64,000 nucleotides of DNA from assembly GCA_013306675.1 (NCBI GenBank), contig JABLUY010000120.1, positions 46,161-110,160 of the forward strand, given 5' to 3'. Of the stretch, positions 56,949 through 64,000 are shown in pieces. Both the position numbers and the translations under genes were made by a program. Every line of letters starts with the position of its first letter. The first letter of the stretch is position 1. The stretch comes from Thraustochytrium sp. TN22. Its lineage: Eukaryota; Sar; Bigyra; Thraustochytrida; Thraustochytriidae. The notes beneath the pieces were generated by a model that saw only the letters and a list, made by a program, of their open reading frames with translations, was not told the origin of the DNA and searched no databases.

Positions 56949-58187
56949 ATGACGGCCGTGCTGCGACTGAAGCGGCCCGTGGGCGGCGCGACGCCCGCGT
57001 CGTTCCGGCTGCCCGGGCGCAACGATGAGACCAGCGAAATGAAGGTTGGCCGGAACGGCGATGTCTGCGACGTCTTTTTGTACGTGGACGAGCACCCCAG
57101 TTTTCTGTCGCGCGTGCACGCGCGCTTCGCGCACTGCAAGGGCGATCGCAAGGAAACCCTCACAACCGAGGGCCTCAAGGAGGAGGTCGACACCTGGTGG
57201 CAGGTGCGCGACGACCGCAGTGTCAATGGTGTCTTCGTCAACGGGGAGCGCTTGCAGCCGGAGGACCCACGCCGCTTGCGCCAAGGCGACCGCATCTTCT
57301 TCGGAAACCCGCAGCACTCCTTCTTCCTCGAGTACGAGTTCATCATTTATCCGCCCGACTCCAAGGAGGCACAGCGCTTTGAGAAGCAGCATGTTGGAGT
57401 CAAGGCCACACGCCGCAAGCGCCGCAGCCGCCAGCAGCCAAGCTCGAGCAGCAGCAGCCGCCACCACCACCGTCGCCACCACCACCACCATCAGCAGCAG
57501 CAGCAGCAGTCCCAGCAACAGCTGCAGCAACCCGGTCAACCGCAGCGTCAGGGCGGTGTGCAGCTACCCGCGCAGCAGCAACAGCAAGACCACATGGCGC
57601 AGCAGCAGCAGCAGCAACAGCAACAGCAGCAGCAAGGTCCTTTCGCAAACGCGCCCGGCACGACCGCGAACGCACATTTTGTGCAGCAGCCAGGACGTGA
57701 TTCGGATGCCATGATGGTGCCGCAGCGCATGCCCGCAAACGTCAACTTCGATCTGAACGAAATTCTGCGATCGCAGAGCATCAACCCGAACGAGCTGCCC
57801 GAGCAGCTGCGCCGCACCTTTGAGGCCTTTGCCGCGTCCATGAATGCACCTTCCCCACAGGGTCAACCCCAGCATCAGCACCAGCAGCTTCAGGTCGCGT
57901 CGTCCGCCCCGCAGCAGGTGCAGCAGCCAGCGTCCACTCCCGAGGTGCAGGCGCAGGCGCAGGCCCGTGCCCAGATGATGGAGATGCAGCGCCACTTTGC
58001 AAACAGTGGCGTCCCGGTGACGGCCGTCGTCGGCCCGCCCGTTCAAGTGATGACGCCCAACGGCGCGCAGCTCGCCACGCCCGTGCTCACGCCCGCACCC
58101 GTGCCTGCCGTCCAGCACCAGCAACTCCAGCAGCAGGCGCAAGGTGACCAGGCCGACAAGGACTCGAGGCAGCCTCAGCAGCAGCCT

Positions 58188-58221
<34 letters not shown>

Positions 58222-60197
58222 AGCAGCAACAGCAGCAACAGCAACAGGTCCATGCCCAGGCGTTTCGTTCAGGTATTCGGCCCGAAGACGCTGCCGCGGC
58301 GCTCCTTGCGCAGATGCTGCGGCGTGCCACGCAACCGCCGCCCAACGCGGCGACGCCGCAGCGGATGCCCATGTTGCACCACCATCAGCACCAGGCGCTG
58401 CAGGACCAGGGTATGCAGATGCCCGACTATTTCTTTACAGGCGAGCCGGTGCCCGCGAACACGGCCATGGTGGCTGGCTCGCTCCCATCGACGGAACAGG
58501 CATTGCCCGATTTCATGGGCATTGGCAGCAGCAGCACGAGCGGCAGCGGCGGCGGGGACGGCCAACGCGGCGTGAAGCGGTCGGCACGTTCAGCCTTGAC
58601 CCAAGACCAGCCGTCCTCCTCTTCTTCCTCATCTTCTTCTTCAGCAGCAGCAGCAGGAGGAGGAGCAGGGGCAGGCGAAGGAGCCGCGAATGGCACGCAT
58701 GCTGTCTCTTCATCATCGTCCTCGTCGGCGCCGCAGGACGCGAGCGGTTTCCAGCGGTCGCGGCGCGCCAACGACTCCTCCGAGGATGACCCGCGTGCTC
58801 CCGAGGATACGCAGCCCATGGAAGGCGACGCGGACGGCCTCGATGCGGATGGCGACGCGGACCCCGGCGCCGATGGCGACGCCGAGGATGGCTCGCCGCA
58901 GTACGACGTGGCCTCGGTGTCGCGTGCGTGCGGCGAGGACGAGACGGATGTGGAGACGGGCGCAGATGTACGCAAGCGCAGCCGCGTGGACCCAAACGCC
59001 AAGGACCCGAACAATTTGTGCCGGCTCCTGAGCGTCATGGGCGGCGACATGTGGCCCATGCTCTGCTCGTACCTGGACCTGACAGAGGTTTTCCAGAGCC
59101 GGCGCGTGTGCAGAAGATTCGACAGCATGAACAAGATGATTCTGGGCATGGTGGAGTCCATCCACTGGGACCACCGCTGGAACCAGGACCATGTGGTCTG
59201 GCTGCTGCGGCGGTGCAACAACGTGCGGCACATCAACGCCGCCGGCTGCTTCAACATGGTGGACGAGCGAGTCGAGATGATCGCCAACTACGTGCAGGAC
59301 CTGGAGTCGCTCGACCTGAGCGGCTGCTCGCGCATCGCTACCAAGTCCGTGGAGGTGCTGGCGCACAAGTGCACCAAGCTGCGCTCTCTGCGCCTGCGCG
59401 CCTGCAAGCGCGTGGCCAATGCCGAGGCTGCGCAGTACCTGACGCGCCTTGCGGAGCGCTGCTCCCAGCTCGAGCACCTCGACCTGCGCTGCTGCAACAT
59501 GGAGGACGGGGCACTCATCAACCTTCTCAGCGTCTGCCACAACCTGCGCTCGCTTGACATTGGCTCCACGGGCTTCGCCAACGTCTCGGACGACGTCATG
59601 TTCGCGCTCGCGCGCAGCTGCACCAAGCTCGAGCAGCTCGGCGTCATGTGCTGCCGCCAGATCTCGGACCGCGGGGTCGAGGCCGTGGCCCGCGGCTGCG
59701 GCAAGACGCTGCGCCACTTCACCGTGCATTGCTGCTTTGAGCTTACCAACGTCAGCCTCACGCACCTCGCGCAGCATTGCAAGAAGCTCGAGAGCCTCAA
59801 CGTGCACCGTTGCTTCCGCATCTCCAACTTTGGCATCGAGGCGCTCGCCGAGGGCTGCGGCCAGACGCTCCGCGCGCTCGACGTATCCGCCTGCAAGATC
59901 GACGACATTGCCATTGAGGCCATCGCGCGCCATTGCCCGCACCTGCGCGTCCTCGACGTGCGCTCCTGCGAGAACATCACCTCCAAGTCCATCTCCCTTA
60001 TTGCCAAGAACTGCCCTGAGCTCGAGCAGATTGATCTCAGCGGCTGCAAGCGCCTCGACGACTCTTGCATCTATGACCTCGCCAACCACTCCAAGAACCT
60101 CACCATGGTCGAGTTTGGCACTCTTCCCGACATTACCGAGAATGCACACCACGCGCTCGCCGACGCCCTCGGCTCGCGCGCCGCCATCTATTTGTAG
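56949..60197 (+). CDS. FHA / F-box / leucine-rich-repeat fusion protein
   Basis: 1082 residues from the ATG at 56949. The first ~135 residues are an FHA domain (MKVGRNGD, LSRVHARF, NGVFVNGERL), which binds phosphothreonine. A very long Gln-rich region with several poly-Gln runs (about 150-530) and an acidic Ser-rich part follow. An F-box-like segment (LLSVMGGDMWPMLCSYLDLTEVFQ, near 690-715) precedes about twelve AMN1/FBXL-type leucine-rich repeats (LESLDLSGCSRI, LEHLDLRCCNM, LRVLDVRSCENI, to residue ~1070). F-box-LRR proteins are substrate receptors of SCF ubiquitin ligases. An added FHA domain would let it select phosphorylated targets. This combination is unusual to me. Confidence 0.87.
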
Positions 60198-61137
60198 AGG
60201 ACCTGCTGCCCTTGTTCATTTCCCTTTCATTGCAAACAACTTTTCTTCTATTGCACACCAATGTGCCTTCGCCCCCTCTCGTCCGCTTGTCCTCTCCTCT
60301 TGGAGCTCTTGGGGTCCTGGAGCCTGTCACGTCGCCCTGTTCGTCCTGCTCTCCAGCGAGCAAGAGCCTGTCACGTCGCCCTGTTCGTCCTGCTCTCCAG
60401 CGAGCGAGCCAGTGTCACGTCGCCTTGTTCGTCCTGCTCTCCAGCGAGCGAGTAAGAGTCTGTCACGTCGCCCTGTTCGTCCTGCTCTCCAGCGAGCGAG
60501 CCAGTGTCATGTCGCCTTGTTCGTCCTGCTCTCCAGCGAGCAAGCAAGAGCCTGTCACGTCGCCCTGTTCGCCCTGCTCTCCAATCGCTCGCTTGCTCAA
60601 GAGCTAGAGCTCCCTCGTCTTCTCATCCTCTCGTCCTCGCCCCCTTGGAGTTCTTCAAGCTCTTGGAGGCTTGTCGTCGCCCTGTTCGCCCTGCTCTTCA
60701 ATCGCTCGCGTGCTTAAGAGCTAGAGCTTCCTCGTCTTCTCGTCTTCTCGTCTTCTCGTCCTCGTCCTCTTGGAGCTCTTGATCAGAAGCTACGAAAGGC
60801 CTGCCGTCGCCCTGTTCTGTTCGCCCTGCTCTCCACGCGCTCGCTCGCTGCACTGCAGAGGAGAGCTCCCTCCGACTCTGAGTCGTCTCCAACTTGAAGT
60901 TATCGCGCCGCTTGTGCTCGTCCTCGCCGACCTCGTACTCCGCCGGGCCGGGAGGCCAAAACCGTTTGCGGCTGCGGCGGCCAGCGGCGGCCGGGCGGCA
61001 CGCAGGGCGCGCGGGCCGGCGGCGGCGGCGGCGGGGGCGGCGCAGGCGCGCGTGCTCCCGCGTCCCGCGCCCCGCGGCTCGCGGCGGCCCGCGCGGCGGC
61101 CCGGAGCGCTCGCGGCGGCGAGGGAGGCCGGCGCAGG
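60198..61137. other. Intergenic region with 44/48-bp minisatellite
   Basis: About 940 bases between the FHA/F-box gene and the coiled-coil gene. It holds the minisatellite at 60323-60590 and diverged longer copies of the same sequence up to about 60850. Apart from these I see nothing. Confidence 0.6.
60323..60590. repeat. Six-unit minisatellite, 44/48 bp
   Basis: A TGTCACGTCGCC block recurs at 60325, 60369, 60413, 60461, 60505 and 60553, so spacing is 44, 44, 48, 44, 48. Each unit continues CTGTTCGTCCTGCTCTCCAG. More distant copies linked to a GAGCTAGAGCT(C/T)CCTCGTCTTC segment follow at about 60590-60850. Confidence 0.92.
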
Positions 61138-62949
61138 ATGAAGATGGATGGGACGCGCGGCGACGAGGAGGCGAGCGCCGGCGAGGCCGCCACGGCGCTG
61201 TCGAGCTCGACGAGCGGGCTGGACGCGGTCGTGGACGGCCTGCGCGGCGGCGAGTTCGAGAGGCTGCGCAAACGCCACCGGGAGGCCTGCGCCGCGCTCG
61301 AGCGCGAGCTCGCAAAGCTGGCCGCCAAGCACGGCGCCAAGGGCGCCAGGGGCGCCGGCAACAACGCCTTGAACGAGGATGAGGACGAGGAGGGCGAGGC
61401 CGTGCGGACGCTTCAGCAGCGGCTAGCGCTTATGCGCGAGCAGATCTCGACGGACATTGACGCGGCCGAGTCCGTGGTGCGCGGCGGCGACCTGGCCGTG
61501 CAGCGGCTGAACGAGTCGTTCCACTCGCCACCGCAGCGCGCGGGCGCCTCCGGGGGCGCACGCAAGGCGCGTGGCGTCCCCTCGTCCGCGCACTCGACGT
61601 TCTCCGCGGCGCGCAGCGTGGCGTCGAGCCGCCGGGCGCTGCCGGCCTCGCCGGTGATCGACTTTTCGCCCTCCACGGCGCTCTCCCCGTCGCCCCTCGC
61701 CGCGCGGCGCGCGGCGCATTCACCGCCCGTGTCGGCCTCTTCGCCCGTGGCCTCGCCGCCCTGGACCTCGCCCCGCGCTCTCTCGGAGCGTCGCTACGCG
61801 CGGCCAAGCAGCACCGCGGCGGCGCCGGAGGCCACGGCACGGCCCTTCTCCTCAGGCGGCGCGGCGCGCCGGACCCGGCCCACGCCGGTCGGCACCGGGA
61901 GCCGCGGCGCAAGCGGGAAACAGGTTCGCCAGCCCGTCTCCAGCCGTAGTAGCCGCCACGGAGAGCCCCGGCGACTGCCGCACCAGCGGCGGTCGCTCGC
62001 GCACCTCGCAGACGACGAGATCGAAGACGCGCTGCGCTCCGCGGGCGGGAGCATGTACGAAGACGAGGAGGATCTGGGTGATGCCCGAGGGGACCGTAGC
62101 GTGTACACGGAGGACGATCGCGGGCCGGACAGCGAGACCGAGGGCGACTTGGACGCCGCCTTGGCAGATTGGGACGAGCTAGGGAGCCCTTCCTCCACCG
62201 CGCGGTCGCGGTCCGGGCGAGGTGGCCTTCGTGGCGTGCTGCGGAGCCTGCACGAGGAAGTGCGCTGGATCGACGAGAACGCCATCCAGGCGCGCATCGA
62301 GAGCGAGAGGCGCCTGATGAAGCTGGTCGAGGACCTGGCTGGCCGCGTGGCTGCGCTCGAGTCCGAGAAGCGGCAGCTGCAGATTCGGTATCAGGAGGCG
62401 CAAGCCGCGCTGGGCCCCAAGCTGGACAAGCGGCTGTGCGCGCTGGAGGATATCGCCGAGGCGGTGCAGAGGGACACGCCGCGCCTCGCTCACCTGCTGG
62501 AGGCTACGCAACGCGACATCGTGCGCATCGGCGAGCGCGTCCAGGAGCAGGGCGGCGTCGCTACCGTGAGCGACGACGCGCTCGACGCTGCGCGCCTGGA
62601 GCAGTTTGAGACGCTCGTGGCCAACAAGGCGGATGCCGTGGACCGGAAGTGCACCGCGGACCTGCGGCAGGCCATGCACGCCATGGACGTGGGGCGCAAG
62701 ATCGATAACACGCGCCTTGACAATCGGCTCCGCGACGCTCTTGCGAGGTTGGACCTCCTCGAGCAGCGCATCACCGACGACCACCAGCAGAGCGTGCAGA
62801 TGCTCGAGGCGCTCTTGCAGGAGAAGCGTAGCCACGCAGGCTCCTCGGTCACCACGAGCACGACCGTCTCGCGTCGCGCAAAGGGGGGCGGCCGCCGTCG
62901 CGGCGCCTCCTCTGGCGCGCCCGCGTCTTCGTACCATGATTCTATCTGA
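61138..62949 (+). CDS. Coiled-coil protein of unknown function
   Basis: 603 residues from the ATG at 61138. Residues ~40-125 form a coiled coil (LRKRHREACAALERELAKL ... LQQRLALMREQI), then a ~200-residue Ser/Pro/Arg-rich disordered part, an acidic stretch (DDEIEDALRSAGGSMYEDEED), and a second long coiled coil (about 365-570: MKLVEDLAGRVAALESEK ... LDLLEQRITDDHQQS). The end is basic. No enzyme motif is visible. Layout suggests a scaffold or cytoskeletal/basal-body protein; that is a guess. The frame and GC3 usage match neighbours, so it is probably a real gene. Confidence 0.7.
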   Translation: MKMDGTRGDEEASAGEAATALSSSTSGLDAVVDGLRGGEFERLRKRHREACAALERELAKLAAKHGAKGARGAGNNALNEDEDEEGEAVRTLQQRLALMREQISTDIDAAESVVRGGDLAVQRLNESFHSPPQRAGASGGARKARGVPSSAHSTFSAARSVASSRRALPASPVIDFSPSTALSPSPLAARRAAHSPPVSASSPVASPPWTSPRALSERRYARPSSTAAAPEATARPFSSGGAARRTRPTPVGTGSRGASGKQVRQPVSSRSSRHGEPRRLPHQRRSLAHLADDEIEDALRSAGGSMYEDEEDLGDARGDRSVYTEDDRGPDSETEGDLDAALADWDELGSPSSTARSRSGRGGLRGVLRSLHEEVRWIDENAIQARIESERRLMKLVEDLAGRVAALESEKRQLQIRYQEAQAALGPKLDKRLCALEDIAEAVQRDTPRLAHLLEATQRDIVRIGERVQEQGGVATVSDDALDAARLEQFETLVANKADAVDRKCTADLRQAMHAMDVGRKIDNTRLDNRLRDALARLDLLEQRITDDHQQSVQMLEALLQEKRSHAGSSVTTSTTVSRRAKGGGRRRGASSGAPASSYHDSI

Positions 62950-63066
62950 CCGCGAGCAGCTGCAGAGCTCGCTCGCTCGCTAGCCAGCCAGCCAGCTAAT
63001 TTCCATGAACACCTTACCTCTTTCATTCTGTTTTCATATTTTTTTTCTTTCTTCCTCGAGAACACA

Positions 63067-63900
63067 TCAGACTGGTGCGAACGTGGTGCGCACCGAGCCG
63101 CCCAAGACACGGCGCTCGCTCGCAGACTCCCTGGCGATGCCCTCGAAGCTCCTGGTAATGCTGAGCAGGATGTCAAAGGCGCGTTGCCGGCGCTGGTCGT
63201 GCGGAATGGTGGCGGACCGCCGCAGCACGATGGTGATGCGCACCTGGTAGCCCTTGCCGAGGAACTCCTTAGCGCGGTTCACCTTGAAATCCAGGTCGTT
63301 CTCCTCGATGTTGGTGCCAAACTTGAGCTCCTTGATGACGTTTTGCTTGGCGTGTGCGCGCGACGCCTGATGCGCCTTGTACTGCTTCTTCTGCTGGTCG
63401 TACTTGAACTTGGACACGTCCATGGCCTTGCAGATGGGCGCCGCCTTGATCTCGTCCTCCTCATTCGGGTCGAACGGCTTGAGCTGCATCAGGTCCAGCT
63501 TCGCGTCCGCGGCCTCCTTGAGCGCGGACTTGAGCGGCACCAGCCCGCGGTTCTTACCCTCCTTGTCGATGAAGCGCACCATGCCGCCCGGCGCGTCGAT
63601 GGCGTCGCCGAACACCACGGACCCCGCCTTGCCCGCCAGCCCGCGGCACAGCCCCGCGCCAAGCAGGGGCCGCCACGTCGCCGTCCGCCCCAGCGGCAGC
63701 GACAGCGGCATCGTCGCCAGCACCAGCGCCATTGGCAGCGATCGCGACGGCGAGCCCGTCGCCGGCCGCGCGTAAGGCAGCGTCCGCGCCGTGCTCCCCG
63801 TCGCCCTCGCCGCGGCCGGCTTCGAGCTCGCCGCGCCCGTGGCGAGCCTGCGAGCCTGCGTGCGAGCCAGCAGGCCGGCCCGCGCCGCCGCGGCCCTCAT
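63067..63900 (-). CDS. Mitochondrial translation initiation factor IF-3
   Basis: 277 residues from the ATG at 63900. The first ~80 residues are Arg/Ala/Ser-rich, an organelle-targeting peptide. The IF-3 N-domain follows (VRFIDKEGKNRGLVPLKSAL ... LDLMQLKPFD), then the linker with PICKAMDVSKFKYDQQKKQ and the C-domain (KELKFGTNIEENDLDFKVNRAKEFL ... VRITIVLRR). IF-3 keeps small ribosomal subunits free of large subunits and checks start-codon pairing. Length and both domains are complete. No plastid is indicated by other genes, so the mitochondrion is the likely site. Confidence 0.92.
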   Translation of the reverse strand: MRAAAARAGLLARTQARRLATGAASSKPAAARATGSTARTLPYARPATGSPSRSLPMALVLATMPLSLPLGRTATWRPLLGAGLCRGLAGKAGSVVFGDAIDAPGGMVRFIDKEGKNRGLVPLKSALKEAADAKLDLMQLKPFDPNEEDEIKAAPICKAMDVSKFKYDQQKKQYKAHQASRAHAKQNVIKELKFGTNIEENDLDFKVNRAKEFLGKGYQVRITIVLRRSATIPHDQRRQRAFDILLSITRSFEGIARESASERRVLGGSVRTTFAPV

Positions 63901-64000
63901 CCCCGCGCCGCGGCCGCCCGCGCCCGCTCGCTCGCGCGCGCGCGCGCCTCGCCTCGCCTCGCTCGCGCTGCAGTGCAGCAGCGCAGCGTGCGGCTGCGCT

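Noticed and set aside
58713-60152. Minus-strand frame of 479 codons opposite the LRR region
   Set aside because: Mirrors the leucine-rich repeats; the plus strand has the consensus residues.

Overview
The window looks like nuclear DNA of a GC-rich, gene-dense, intron-poor protist. Most genes are single long exons on either strand. Three short GT-AG introns (76, 80 and 90 nt) can be read with confidence, in LAMTOR2 and in a CCCH methyltransferase. Eukaryotic content includes sideroflexin, mitochondrial IF-3, SDHB, F-box, FHA, CW, SET and ankyrin proteins, and a selenocysteine tRNA. The EGF protein's Cys pattern (secreted repeats with GHGxC and CxCxxG motifs) and the ABP34-type actin bundlers suggest a stramenopile. 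A labyrinthulomycete (thraustochytrid) is my leading guess, by inference only.

Layout. 1-5.5 kb: 5' end of a J-domain protein, sideroflexin, and two near-identical ABP34-like actin-bundling genes in tandem. 5.5-7.2 kb: gene-poor. 7.2-17.1 kb: a Gln-rich NPF-motif protein with a PH-like end, a secreted EGF protein, a SAM protein, an ankyrin protein, a kinase with an altered HRD motif, and an aspartyl/asparaginyl hydroxylase. 17.25 kb: tRNA-Sec. 17.8-25 kb: a SET methyltransferase, a three-unit hairpin repeat, a J-like/dynamin fusion and a sulfotransferase. 25-32.3 kb: a decayed copy of a gene tail, the metallo-beta-lactamase/cNMP-binding protein it came from, a membrane SDR and SDHB. 34.3-43.9 kb: a Zn2Cys6-PAS regulator, a ~3.2 kb tandem duplication carrying two WSC-MACPF genes with a gene fragment at each breakpoint, and an OsmC-pirin fusion. 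45.7-54.8 kb: a double-CW protein, a satellite, a zinc-binding Yippee/Mis18-like protein, a CCCH-type methyltransferase and LAMTOR2. 56.9-63.9 kb: an FHA/F-box/LRR protein, a 44/48-bp minisatellite, a coiled-coil protein and mitochondrial IF-3.

There is no operon-like grouping. Several neighbours are divergent pairs with 280-525 bp between start codons, which probably share promoters. GCTAGC-rich tracts recur upstream of many start codons and are a candidate promoter or 5'-leader element. The best leads are the tRNA-Sec, the WSC-MACPF duplication with readable breakpoints, the J-like/dynamin fusion, the MBL/cNMP protein, and the FHA/F-box/LRR fusion.
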